From: DASZHJ01 sp035541215
GTDB lineage: Bacteria > Pseudomonadota > Alphaproteobacteria > ATCC43930 > CGMCC-115725
Assembly (NCBI GenBank): GCA_035541215.1
Contig: DATKNV010000033.1
Location: 13,583 to 77,582, forward strand
Direction: 5' to 3'
DNA length: 64,000 nt
Positions 1 to 8,800 of the stretch are shown piece by piece. The notes under the pieces were generated by a model that did no database searches, had not been told where the DNA came from, and saw only the letters and a list, made by a program, of their open reading frames with translations. The position numbers and the translations under genes were made by a program. Each line of letters opens with the position of its first letter. Position 1 is the stretch's first letter.

Positions 1-923
1 GCTTTCAGGGTGGGATAGAGATCGCCGCTCCAGTCGGCGTCCGGACGGATTTGCCGGTCGGCGAATTTCGGCACGAGATCGAGGACTTTCGTGCAGCGGT
101 CTTCCAGTCTGTCCGTTGCGTGCTCAAACGACTTGACGCCGTAGACCCTAGGCCGTCCCTCGCCCGCCTCACCGATCAGATTTTCCTTCTCGCAATGGCC
201 GCGGAACCTGCCGCGTGTGAACTCAAGCCGACCCTGCGCTGCCCACTGGAAGACCACGTCGTCGTAGATGAAGGCGCTTTCGCTGGGCGGAATGCGGCGA
301 AGACCGACGAGGCCAAAATACGGATCGAGCCTTTCCCGCAGCCCGTCAAGCGAATCACCCGACTCGGAGAACGCAAGTGTGCGGGCAAGAGCACGAAGCT
401 CGGTTTCGTCGACGCCAAGGTGATCGCGCCAGAATTTGCGTACCTGGCCCATCGCGCTGCGTTCGGTCGCCGTTCCGTAGAGCATATCGACGCGCAAAGT
501 GTGCGACCGCTCGTTGACGAGCTTGCGCAGCGGGTCAGCGCGATCAATCCGCCAGTTGCTGATAAACCGGAACCGCGCGCCTTCGCCGGCAGGCGCGTAG
601 CTCCGCTGGGCGGCAAGGGCACGCTGAAGCAGCGAGCGGGCATTCGCGTTGACAAATTCGGGATCGGCAACTTGCACGTAGCCGTAGCTGCCCGGAGTCA
701 CATGCCATTTGCACTGTATGTGCTCGCGTCGCAGCGGTTTGCCTTTCTGATCGCTGATCGGCGGATCGTACTCCACCCAGATGTCATCGAACCCGCCGGG
801 GCCGCTTTCAAATCCAACCTTCGCGACCGGGCTCGTCGGATCGAGGAGATACACCGCCTTGAGCCAGAATATGCGCGCCTGGAACGAATCGCCGTCCCGG
901 CGAGCGGTCACAGCCTGGGTCAT
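1..923 (-). CDS. CBASS effector nuclease, PD-(D/E)xK fold, Cap4/DUF4297-like (partial)
   Basis: An open frame of at least 307 codons reads leftward off the window edge; the C terminus is not visible. The N-terminal ~230 residues look like a restriction-endonuclease-fold domain: E39, a D46-D47 pair in GFDDIWVEY and Q70-C-K72 fit the E/D...QxK catalytic pattern of DUF4297 nucleases such as the Cap4 effector. From about residue 230 a second region begins; its fragment LDLVPKF...DADW could be the start of a ligand-sensing domain such as SAVED, but too little is present to say. I chose ATG 923, 31 bases after the ATPase stop, because an ATG at 958 opens only a 12-codon frame. Being the last visible gene of the CBASS operon supports an effector role: DNA degradation after sensing a cyclic oligonucleotide. 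Operon membership is seen; effector function is inferred. Confidence 0.72.
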   Translation of the reverse strand, partial: MTQAVTARRDGDSFQARIFWLKAVYLLDPTSPVAKVGFESGPGGFDDIWVEYDPPISDQKGKPLRREHIQCKWHVTPGSYGYVQVADPEFVNANARSLLQRALAAQRSYAPAGEGARFRFISNWRIDRADPLRKLVNERSHTLRVDMLYGTATERSAMGQVRKFWRDHLGVDETELRALARTLAFSESGDSLDGLRERLDPYFGLVGLRRIPPSESAFIYDDVVFQWAAQGRLEFTRGRFRGHCEKENLIGEAGEGRPRVYGVKSFEHATDRLEDRCTKVLDLVPKFADRQIRPDADWSGDLYPTLK

Positions 924-954
924 CGCCGTGCTTTCCGGATGCGCGCGATACCGA

Positions 955-1899
955 TCATCCGCCCGCCCCGTCACGGAACGGCGGGCTCGGCTTCATGTTC
1001 GCGAGCAATTCGACGGCCCGCTCGAAGGTCACGGGCCGATCAGGGTAGGCGTCGAGGATCAAGGTCGGCAGAAGGCGCTGCGTCAGGTCCGAGAATGTGA
1101 AGCCGACTCCCCTTTCGTCCTGTGGCCCGGTCAGCTCGACGATTCGCTCGATCTGATGCTTTTTGAATCCCAATTCGGTGAGGGGCGCTTCGACGACCGT
1201 CCGGCGCTGTACCTCGTTCGGGCGGCGGAACTCGAATATCTCCGCGGCGCGCCGCAGGACCGAAGGATCGATCGATCCGATGCGGTTCGTGCAAAGCACG
1301 ACCGCCACCGGCAGGTGCTTCTCCGCAAGGCGGTCGACCCCGCGGATGAACGCATTCACCCCGGCACGATCTTCATGGTGCATCTGCGCGGCTTCGCGGC
1401 TTTGCGTGACAGCGTCGGCCTCGTCAACCAGCAGGATGATTCCTCCCGCCGCTTTACCGCCCGAACGCCTGAGCTTTTCCGCGGCCTTGAGCACCGCGTC
1501 GAAAGCCGCCGATAGCAGCAAGGTCATTTCGCCAACCTTGCCGCTGCCTCTCGTCGCGAGGCTCAAGGGGTAGAGCGTGACGCCGATATTTTCCTGCCGC
1601 GCGACGGCGTCGCCGACGGTTTCGGAGAGCGCGGTCTTGCCGGTGCCGACATCGCCGGCCAGCACGACGAGCGGCGGGCGACGCTCGAGGTAGTCAAGCG
1701 CGGCGGTGGCGCTGTTGTGGTGTTTCTTCGCCCATGTCTGCGGCCCCGCAGGGTTGACGAGAACCGCAAGTACCTTCGTCAGGCGCGCCTTGGCCTCGTC
1801 GATACCGACAAGCCGCGCGAGCCGCTTGCTCGCGCCCAAGTCTGGAAAATCGAGCCGGCGATCGAACAGCGCATCGATGGAGATGGAATCGCCGCTCAT
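955..1899 (-). CDS. cap6: TRIP13/Pch2-like AAA+ ATPase of type III CBASS (Cap6)
   Basis: A 314-residue AAA+ ATPase with Walker A GDVGTGKT (residues 82-89), Walker B ILLVDEAD (155-162) and a sensor-type CTNR motif. In type III CBASS the TRIP13-like ATPase unfolds or remodels the HORMA partner, releasing it from the cyclase and keeping the system off. Its ATG lies in an ATGA overlap with the stop of the upstream HORMA gene, so the two are probably translationally coupled. An upstream extension of about 22 codons in this frame would run into the HORMA gene and is not needed. The neighbours (HORMA, CD-NTase) make the Cap6 assignment much safer than the ATPase fold alone. Confidence 0.88.
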   Translation of the reverse strand: MSGDSISIDALFDRRLDFPDLGASKRLARLVGIDEAKARLTKVLAVLVNPAGPQTWAKKHHNSATAALDYLERRPPLVVLAGDVGTGKTALSETVGDAVARQENIGVTLYPLSLATRGSGKVGEMTLLLSAAFDAVLKAAEKLRRSGGKAAGGIILLVDEADAVTQSREAAQMHHEDRAGVNAFIRGVDRLAEKHLPVAVVLCTNRIGSIDPSVLRRAAEIFEFRRPNEVQRRTVVEAPLTELGFKKHQIERIVELTGPQDERGVGFTFSDLTQRLLPTLILDAYPDRPVTFERAVELLANMKPSPPFRDGAGG

Positions 1900-2408
1900 G
1901 AACGCTTCACCGTGGCGCGGCCCAGCCCGCGGCCGCCGGCCACATAGTTGAGGTCGTCGGCCCAATAGCCGGCTTCAAGCGGCGGTGCGGTCCCGGAGAC
2001 GCGCTTGAACGGGCAAGCGTTCTCGATGGCGTCACGCTCGGCCTGGGTCAGCGACGACCACTTGCTGTTATGGGTAAGGAAGGAGGTGAAAGAAGCGCCG
2101 GAGACATCGAGCCGCGGCTTGATCTTGCCGGGATCGTCATCTGCGACCAGCGTTCCGCCCGGCAGTGCCCGGTAGCGGACGACCGCCTCGGTCCATTTCC
2201 CGTCGCGCTTGAAGCCGTACTCAAGACTTTCGACGACATCGTGCCGCAGAAACTCGACGATCTCGGCTTCGTATTTGTCGATCCACTCGTTCGATGGTGA
2301 GCCGTACAGCGACTGGAAGCGCAGGAGGTCGGTCGCGACCTTCGACGCGATCTTGCGGGCGTGGGCAAGGGTGAATGTCTCGGAGTCCGTGATTGAATAT
2401 GTGCTCAT
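1896..2408 (-). CDS. cap7: Bacterial HORMA-domain protein of type III CBASS (Cap7)
   Basis: A 170-residue protein starting at ATG 2408, seven bases after the cyclase stop and overlapping the ATPase start by four bases. The N-terminal stretch (ITDSETFTLAHARKIASKVA) followed by a helix and beta-rich core resembles bacterial HORMA proteins. I cannot verify the fold without a profile search, but size, order and the flanking TRIP13 ATPase and CD-NTase are diagnostic. In known systems a HORMA protein binds a peptide from invading phage, then activates the cyclase. Only one HORMA gene is present here, as in the E. coli MS115-1 type of locus rather than the two-HORMA Pseudomonas type. A start further upstream would overlap the cyclase gene and was rejected. 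Confidence 0.82.
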   Translation of the reverse strand: MSTYSITDSETFTLAHARKIASKVATDLLRFQSLYGSPSNEWIDKYEAEIVEFLRHDVVESLEYGFKRDGKWTEAVVRYRALPGGTLVADDDPGKIKPRLDVSGASFTSFLTHNSKWSSLTQAERDAIENACPFKRVSGTAPPLEAGYWADDLNYVAGGRGLGRATVKRS

Positions 2409-2415
2409 ACGATCC

Positions 2416-3381
2416 TCACGCGTTGAATGTAGGCCCGAAGACCTTCTGCCAATACCGTACCGTCTCGCCCTTGCTGATTGCACGCAGCGCCGAGTCGATC
2501 GCATCGCCGGCATCGAGCGCCGCTTCGCTGATCTTGCTCTTGTTCTCCGCCGTATAGAGCGAGGCGACGTTATTCTCGCAATTTACAGGGTCCCAGATCC
2601 GCACTGGCGCCGGGGTCGTGGCACAGTCGGCAGGATTGTAGTAGTCGCTGAAGGCGATAGCAGTCTCAAAGTCATCGTTGGCGATATACGCGAAAATCTT
2701 CGCGAGCGCCGACGGGTAGTCATCGAGCGCGAGACCGCGGTCCGCGAGATAGGCCACGAGCAGCTCGACCATGAAGGACTTGAACCGGAACTTCTCATCT
2801 TCCTGCTTGCGCAGATTGCCCCAGAATTTCAGAAGCCGGACAATCTGGGCATAGTGCGTCTCGTTCGCTGCCTTGCGCTTGCGGATGAACTCCAGGTGCA
2901 TCGGCACGCTGGTCATCAGCTTCTCGCCGGTGTCCTGCGAAATCAGGTAGCCGCGCCAATCCGGCTCGCCGTCATAAAGGATGGGGACGACATCGACCTC
3001 GTTACCGGTCGCGATAAAATTGACACCGACGGAATAGGTTTTGCGCTTGATCTGCTCGGGTTTGAAGTTCGGAAAGGCCGTTTCGAGCTTCTTCGCCAGC
3101 CAGTCGATCAAATCGCTGATCTTTTCCGGCGCCGAAGCCGACGCCACGTAGCAGGCGACATCAATGTCGCTGATCGACTTGAGCGCTGTGCCCTTGGCCA
3201 GGCTCCCGGACAGCAGCATCTTCTTCAGCCCGAAGTCGGGATGTTCGGCGAGGTAGCCTTCCAGCTTGTCGCGCAGACGATTGGCCTGCGCGCGCAGCTC
3301 CTGGGCGTCTTCCCGTTTGAGGTTCACGCCTTCATCCGCGAAGCGGACGAGTTCGGCATGATCAACGTGCTGCCTGGACAT
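2416..3381 (-). CDS. CD-NTase, CBASS oligonucleotide cyclase
   Basis: A 321-residue nucleotidyltransferase of the cGAS/DncV-like family. The active-site signature is intact: G59-S60 within GSLAKGT, the metal-binding pair D72-x-D74 (SDIDV) and a third acidic residue at D130 (EVDVVP). It would make a cyclic di- or trinucleotide second messenger when phage is sensed. It is the first gene of the leftward operon (cyclase, HORMA, TRIP13, nuclease) and its ATG is only 17 bases from a perfect 22-bp palindrome. That places its promoter inside the operator region shared with the divergent repressor gene. The association with HORMA and TRIP13 suggests clade C or D; I cannot assign the clade from sequence reading alone. 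Confidence 0.92.
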   Translation of the reverse strand: MSRQHVDHAELVRFADEGVNLKREDAQELRAQANRLRDKLEGYLAEHPDFGLKKMLLSGSLAKGTALKSISDIDVACYVASASAPEKISDLIDWLAKKLETAFPNFKPEQIKRKTYSVGVNFIATGNEVDVVPILYDGEPDWRGYLISQDTGEKLMTSVPMHLEFIRKRKAANETHYAQIVRLLKFWGNLRKQEDEKFRFKSFMVELLVAYLADRGLALDDYPSALAKIFAYIANDDFETAIAFSDYYNPADCATTPAPVRIWDPVNCENNVASLYTAENKSKISEAALDAGDAIDSALRAISKGETVRYWQKVFGPTFNA

Positions 3382-3390
3382 ATTTTTTCC

Positions 3391-3443
3391 CTAGACTTGC
3401 CATGGCGATATCGCCATGGCATACATGTCTAGTCTGTATGTAT
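3391..3443. promoter_or_regulatory. Nested palindromic operator between the CBASS operon and capH
   Basis: Positions 3399-3420 are a perfect 22-bp palindrome (half-site GCCATGGCGAT). It is flanked by inverted CTAGAC (3391-3396) and GTCTAG (3427-3432), and followed by a further inverted pair ATACAT (3421-3426) / ATGTAT (3438-3443). The region lies 17 bases upstream of the cyclase ATG, so a bound repressor would block the CBASS promoter. The natural ligand is the adjacent XRE repressor. Confidence 0.75.
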
Positions 3444-3471
3444 CCCGATTCGAACAAGAGCGTCAAGCCCA

Positions 3472-3490
3472 ACATGTCTATATCGCCATG
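3472..3490. promoter_or_regulatory. Second operator copy overlapping the capH start codon
   Basis: The 10-mer TATCGCCATG of the main palindrome (3409-3418) recurs exactly at 3481-3490, and the 9-mer ACATGTCTA (3423-3431) recurs at 3472-3480, in swapped order. The copy covers the likely capH start codon at 3488, which points to autoregulation of the repressor. Confidence 0.55.
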
Positions 3491-3838
3491 ATCAAGCAGC
3501 CAGCTCCATCCGAAATTTTTAGGGAACGTGTCAAAACCGCCCGCGAACTGCGTCAGTTGAAGCAGAGCGAGCTTGCTGATCGGGCCAAGTTGCCGCCCAG
3601 CTCAATCGCCCACTTCGAGGCGGGCGCTCGCAAGCCGTCCTTCGATACGCTGCGGAGACTCGCGAACGCGCTCGAAGTCACTACCGATTATTTGCTCGGG
3701 CGCGTCGATGACCCGGGACTTGCCGAGGCGGGGGACCCACTGTATCGCGACATGGGAAAACTGACCGGCAGGGACCGCGAGATCGCGAAGGACTTCCTCG
3801 AAATGCTAGCGAAAAAAGCCGAGTCGAAGAGAAAATGA
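3488..3838 (+). CDS. capH: XRE-family HTH repressor, CapH-like CBASS regulator
   Basis: A 116-residue protein with an N-terminal helix-turn-helix of the XRE/Cro type (about residues 10-68; QSELADRAKLPPSSIAHFE carries the recognition helix) and a short helical C-terminal tail. It is divergent from the CBASS operon and overlaps the downstream metallopeptidase gene by four bases. This matches the CapH-CapP module described for CBASS and other defence loci: CapH represses, and CapP cleaves it upon DNA damage. The start at 3488 (MIKQPAPSE) is preferred over in-frame upstream ATGs at 3416 and 3425, because those lie inside the palindromic operator. Repression of CBASS here is inference from arrangement. 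Confidence 0.85.
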   Translation: MIKQPAPSEIFRERVKTARELRQLKQSELADRAKLPPSSIAHFEAGARKPSFDTLRRLANALEVTTDYLLGRVDDPGLAEAGDPLYRDMGKLTGRDREIAKDFLEMLAKKAESKRK

Positions 3839-4734
3839 CGAAGTTCCCGAGTCACGCGTTCCGCCTCAAAATGGCCAAGCAGAAGGCCGAGACGTTCCTG
3901 CGCGACGAAGGGATTGCCACGCTGCCGGTCGATCCGTTCGCGATTGCGGCGAGCCGCGATATCGAGGTGAAGGCCAAGCCCGATGCCGCCGGAGGAGTCT
4001 CCGGGATGCTGCTCCGTCACGGCGATGCCTTCGGGATTCTTTACGCGACACACATTCCAAGCGAGGGCTTCCATCGATTCAGCGTCGGCCACGAGCTAGG
4101 CCACTATTTTCTGGACGGCCACATAGACCACATCCTGCCTAAGGATGGAATCCACACCTCGCATGCCGGATTCGTCGCGGCCGATCCCTACGAGCTGGAA
4201 GCGGACCAGTTTTCCGCCGGCCTGCTGATGCCGAGCGTTCCGTTCAAGCGTGCTCTTGCCCGGCACGATCCCGGACTTGAAATCGTCGAGTCGCTCGCTG
4301 ATCTCTGCAAGACCTCGCTGACGGCAACGGCCATCCGCTATGCGGAGCTGACTGACGATGCCGTGGCGGTCATCATCAGCACCGGCCCGACAATCGATAT
4401 TTGCTTTTTCTCCGACACCATGAAGTCGCTGCCGCAGCTCACATGGCTGCGCAAAGGTACGCCGGTCCCGCGGAACACGGCAACGGCTCAGCTCAATGCG
4501 AGTTCCGCGCGCATAGGCGATGGCGACCGAGCCGATGCGGATATCGATCTCATGGATTGGCTCGGCGGTGCACGGTCGGTTCGGGCGACCGAGCAGGTCG
4601 TTGGCCTTGGCGGATATGGCAAGACCCTGACCGTCCTAACCTGCCTCTCTTTTCAGGATGAGACTTTTCAGGAAGACGACGGTGACGACGACGAGAAACT
4701 GACCGAGCGCTGGACCCCGCGGTTCCGGCGTTGA
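3835..4734 (+). CDS. capP: ImmA/IrrE-family metallopeptidase, CapP-like
   Basis: A 299-residue zinc peptidase of the ImmA/IrrE (DUF955) family. The HExxH site is H86-E87-L-G-H90 and the third ligand is probably E122 in the ELEADQF motif, as usual for this family. The region beyond residue ~170 is a C-terminal domain of the kind that regulates these proteases. ImmA-type enzymes cut their partner HTH repressor; the CapP form is reported to be stimulated by single-stranded DNA. The ATGA overlap with the repressor gene and the divergent CBASS operon support the assignment. It would switch on the CBASS operon when cellular DNA is damaged. Confidence 0.85.
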   Translation: MTKFPSHAFRLKMAKQKAETFLRDEGIATLPVDPFAIAASRDIEVKAKPDAAGGVSGMLLRHGDAFGILYATHIPSEGFHRFSVGHELGHYFLDGHIDHILPKDGIHTSHAGFVAADPYELEADQFSAGLLMPSVPFKRALARHDPGLEIVESLADLCKTSLTATAIRYAELTDDAVAVIISTGPTIDICFFSDTMKSLPQLTWLRKGTPVPRNTATAQLNASSARIGDGDRADADIDLMDWLGGARSVRATEQVVGLGGYGKTLTVLTCLSFQDETFQEDDGDDDEKLTERWTPRFRR

Positions 4735-4740
4735 GTTGTC

Positions 4741-5250
4741 ATGACGATTAAGCCTTCTCGCCAGTTTCTTACCGACGAAATCAGGACGACCATTAATTCT
4801 ATCAAGTGATGCGTCACGCCGATCTTCGATATGAATGATCACGGCGCGGCCGAATTGCTAGGTAGCGCGGTATTGATTGAGGTAGCGCGAGACTTTTCTC
4901 CGCACCGCCAAACATGTGATCGACGAGAGCACCCATTCAACGCTGTATATAGACGGACCTTCCAAAATGGAGGTTCTCGAAGACGACTTTTACGGCTCCG
5001 CCGCGCACGACGTGGCCGTGCTGAAACTGACCGCCGCGCAGATCGGCGCGCTCCGGAAATATGTGGCGCTCCGCCTCGATGGAAGCGCGAACCAGACCGA
5101 GGCGCCAGCATCCGAGTATGTCGAATTCGTCGGCCTTCCAACAACGAAGAATCGCAAGATTTATCAGCAGAAAAAGATCAAAGGGCTGATCTACGCAAAT
5201 GGCGGCATTGTCATTAAAATCAATCTCGCCAAAGTCCGGATGGCATTCAA
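4741..5250 (+). pseudogene. Degraded trypsin-like serine peptidase gene
   Basis: Reading from ATG 4741, six bases after the capP stop, gives MTIKPSRQFLTDEIRT... and then an in-frame TGA at 4807. Past it the same frame continues CVTPIFDMNDHG...LLGSAVLIEV. At about 4886-4893 one base appears lost, and the next frame continues FLRTAKHVIDES and later HDVAVLKLT and EFVGLPTTKNRK. TAKHV and DVAVLKL match the catalytic His and Asp regions of trypsin-like peptidases (Trypsin_2). The part that should hold the catalytic GxSGG is missing, replaced by transposase sequence from about 5250. So there are three lesions: a stop, a frameshift and an insertion truncation. Its position right behind capP suggests it was once the third gene of that operon. 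Fold assignment is from motif reading only. Confidence 0.6.
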
Positions 5251-5259
5251 CAGGCCCCG

Positions 5260-5514
5260 CGCTTTTTCATTCGGGACCGTGACAATCGGTATCGCGCGGT
5301 CTCCGATCAGCGGCCGGCATATCTCGGCATTACCCAGATCCGAACCCCGTCCAGATCACCTCAGGCCAACGCGATCGCCGAGCGCTGGGTGGGATCTCCG
5401 CGGATTCAATGTCTAGACCATCTGCTCATCCTCAATGAGCGCCATCTGTGGATGGTGCTGGCGGATTACGTGGAGTATTTCAATCGCTGGCGCCCGCATC
5501 GCTCGATCGGTTGA
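5260..5514 (+). pseudogene. C-terminal remnant of an rve-type (DDE) transposase
   Basis: Eighty-four codons in frame from 5260 to the TGA at 5512 read FFIRDRDNRY...TPSRSPQANAIAERWVGS...NERHLW...YVEYFNRWRPHRSIG. This is the C-terminal half of an integrase-core transposase (IS3/IS481-like). The ANAIAERW glutamate corresponds to the last residue of the DDE triad, and IRDRD to the region of the second Asp. The N-terminal half is absent and no start codon is available, so it is a dead fragment. It interrupts the protease pseudogene to its left and is followed directly by an IS-like terminal repeat. Confidence 0.8.
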
Positions 5515-5614
5515 CCTGATGGGGTGGACGGCCCCCGCTCCCGGCATCGATGTGCCATAACGTGGTCGTCGCTGAACGCCACAACTGAGGGGAGCCATCC
5601 ACCCCATCAGGTCA
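5512..5614. repeat. Inverted IS termini flanking a ~70-bp spacer
   Basis: TGACCTGATGGGGTGGA at 5512-5528 is repeated as its perfect reverse complement at 5598-5614, with weaker similarity continuing inward (GGC[C/T]CCC). The left copy begins at the stop codon of the transposase remnant, so it is probably that element's right end. The second copy is an inverted solo end. From 5615 to the next gene start I see no coding or structured feature. Confidence 0.7.
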
Positions 5615-5834
5615 GTCGTCGCTGGGCTTACGATCCTATCAAGCTTCTCTTTTGACGCCGACGGACCCATACGTTGATCCGATTCGCCGGGAGCCGCCAT
5701 ACAAGCAGCAGTTTCGCGCCAGCGTTTCTGGCATGTAGCCGATGTTGGCGAGCGCTGGGTTCCGACGATCAGAGACATCCTCCTTCCAAAGAACGGTAGA
5801 AGGCGCTATCCAGGTTGTATGAGCCGTGGCAACG

Positions 5835-8800
5835 ATGGCACCCGCGAAGAATAAAAAGACGGGCCGCAAACGATCCCTCGACGATCGGTTCGAGTTCGTG
5901 GGCGATGCGGTCGCCCCGGCAAACCGTGAGAAGCTGAAGGCCGCTCTCTTCGAGGTCGAGGACCGTGACGATGGCGACGCTGAGCGGACGCTAAAGCTGT
6001 GGCGCAAGACCGGCACGCCACTCGATGACGACCTTCGCGCTCTCTGGCTCCACGAGATGCGCCAAGTGCAGCGTCTTATGGCGTACTCAGGCGCGCGGGA
6101 GGTAATAGTAGACGTCCTGGAGCTCGTGGAGGACGACGCAGACTTCGGCGTAGTCCTTGAGCGCGTCGGCCGGCCCCTCTCAGAGATGCGCCGCACCGGC
6201 TCAAGACAGCACTGGCTGAAGAACCTCGCGGCGCCCCGCCAGCGTACGTTGCTGTGGCAGAACATTCGCCGACTTGCGGAGGCGCTCGGCATCGTTCACG
6301 CGCAGGGGCTCGTTCACGGCCGCGTCGGCGCCGACGCGGTCATGACTGAAGGCGCTCAGGTCCCCGACTTCCAGCTCGGCGGCTTCGAGTGGAGCCTGTG
6401 GCTCCAGGCGCCGCCCGCGAAGGAGACACATGCAAGCCTTGGGCCCGAAACGGCGGCGAAGCGCGCGCGGGCGTATTCGTTCGCGGAGGACTGGCAGGCA
6501 CTGGGGCGGATGGTCGCCTCACTGCTTGGCGTTGAGGTCAGGGAGGGCGGAGACGTGGTGCCCACGCCGAGCGCCGGGTTCACCGCATCGCTCTCGCCTT
6601 CCGAACGAGACCTCCTGCGTCGGCTCGTCGCCCCATCGCGCCGCGACGCGCTCGACGCGGACGTGATCAGGCGCCGGATCGACGACACGATTGCCGGTGC
6701 CGCCAGGGCCACGTCGACCGTAGCCGGCACGTTCATCCTCTTGTTCGACGAACGGGCCGGCCTCGGCGACGCCGTCTACGCGGCCACTGAAGGCGAGATC
6801 GCCTCAGACGATTTGGCAGCGCACCTTGAGTGGGTCGGCGCCGATCTCGACGGAGACAAAGCGCTGTTGGTGCCGCGGGCGTTTGAACCCGGAACGAGCC
6901 GGATGACGCTGGTGACGTCGCGGATGACGTACCGGCTAGCGGCGTTCTACGAAGCCGGCAGCCCCCTCTGGGACATCGCCGTCTGCCGCAAGGCGACGTT
7001 GCGGGGCGACGCGGTCTTCGTCCGCGACTATGAAGAACACTCGATCGTCCAATCCATCGAGGTCGTCGCGAGGAAGGCCGCCGCACAGGAGCTTCGCTCG
7101 CGCCTGGGCGCCAACGTCCTGGATTGGAGTGCATTCGCTGCGGTTTCCGACGGCGCCACCCTTGACGCCAATGGGTCTGTACGCTCCTCGCTCCTCCTCA
7201 TTCAGGTCGTTGAGGCCGTGCTCAAGGCCCTCGAAAGCTACCCGGTGGAGATCGTCAACACCGATTCGCGGCCGGGCCGGCGCTACGCAGTTCTCCGCGC
7301 TCGGCCGGACGAAGTCCGGGACGGTCTCGCGACCGAGGTCCGAGGCCATGGAACGGCTGAGGCGCTGCGTAGGCTGTTCGAGGAGGATCAGCGCGAGGGA
7401 GAGGATAAGTGGACCATCACGCGGTCGTCCGGCCTCGGTGCGTCGCGCCATGATGACGTGGCCGCAACCTTCGTCGACATGAAGGAATTTGAAGGAGGCG
7501 AGGCATACGAGTTCGAGCTCGACGGGGATCCACCACAGGGAAGACTTTTCCTTCGAGCTCCCGGCGACGCGGGAACCGAGCGGGTTGTCCGTCGGCGGTT
7601 CCGAAACATCGCGGCCCTAAAGACGCGCGTCGACCTGCTGGAGATGCTGGACGATCCGCTGCGCGCGCGGCGCAGTAGCCGCGACCAGCTGGACGAAGGC
7701 GGCCCGGAGTTCCAGGACCTCGACCCGCCGAAGCAGGATGCCCTGCGGCAGCTTTGGGAGATGCTTCCCGGGTTCTTCGTCGTTGGCCCGCCTGGGGTTG
7801 GCAAGACCTATTTGGCCACCGAGATCATCCGGCGGCGGTTCGCCGACCGGGCGTCGCGCATCCTGCTCACAGCTCAGGGCCATGACGCCCTCAACAAGCT
7901 GCAGGCAGACGTGACGAAGATGATCCGGAAGAGCGGGATGGACGACGTCATTATGGTCCGCACGACGACGAACGATCGCACGACGACCACGGACGAGGAG
8001 GTCCACAGGGTTGCTGCGGCCTATCTCGCTCAGCTCTCCGGCAGTCCGAACGTACGAGGGGCGCTGAAACCCATCCGCGAGCGCGTACTCGCACTTGAGG
8101 CCGCCGCCAGGATGTGGGAGACGCAGAAGAAGACGCTGAGCAAGGAGGACGGGGCCGGTGTGAACGCGTTCTTGAACCTTCTGCTCGATGCGGCCAACAT
8201 AGTGATATCGACCGCGAATTCGCCCGACATCGAGCGCATGGTCGAGGCCCGAGAGCAGTTCGACTGGGTGATCGTCGAAGAGGCCGCGAAAGCGACCGGG
8301 CCGGAACTCGTCGGGCCGCTGATGCTGTCCGGCCGCCGCCTCTTGATCGGCGACCATCACCAGCTTCCTCCCTTCGACGAGGAACGGCTCCTCAAAATCC
8401 TGACGGACCAAGAGTTGGTCAAAACGGCCCTCTCAGTGGCCGACCAGGTCCTCGAACCCCTCGGTGACACCGGCGTCGAGGAGCTGGTTGAAATGTGCGC
8501 AGATTCGGCGACGCGGAAGCGACTCTCCGATATCGCCGTGAGGATGCTGCAGCCGTTCAAAACCTTCGCCAACGATGACGAGCGCCGGTGCGCGGCTGAT
8601 CCGGCACATGTCGGGGTCGTCGCCACCCTGACAGAGCAGGGACGCATGGACCCGGCTATCGCCGAGATCGTGTCGGTCGCCTTCTACGGTGGAAGCGGGA
8701 GACTCAAGACCGCGAATAAGAGGCTCCTGCGGATGAAAGAGCCGCCGCCATTCGCGTCCCTCGATCCGTTACCGCCCTCTCCGGTTGTCGTGGTTGATTG

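Noticed and set aside
51..1100. A 349-codon open frame on the plus strand.
   Set aside because: It is antisense to the nuclease effector frame, has an Arg/Ala-biased composition and no recognisable domain; the minus-strand frame shows conserved nuclease residues.
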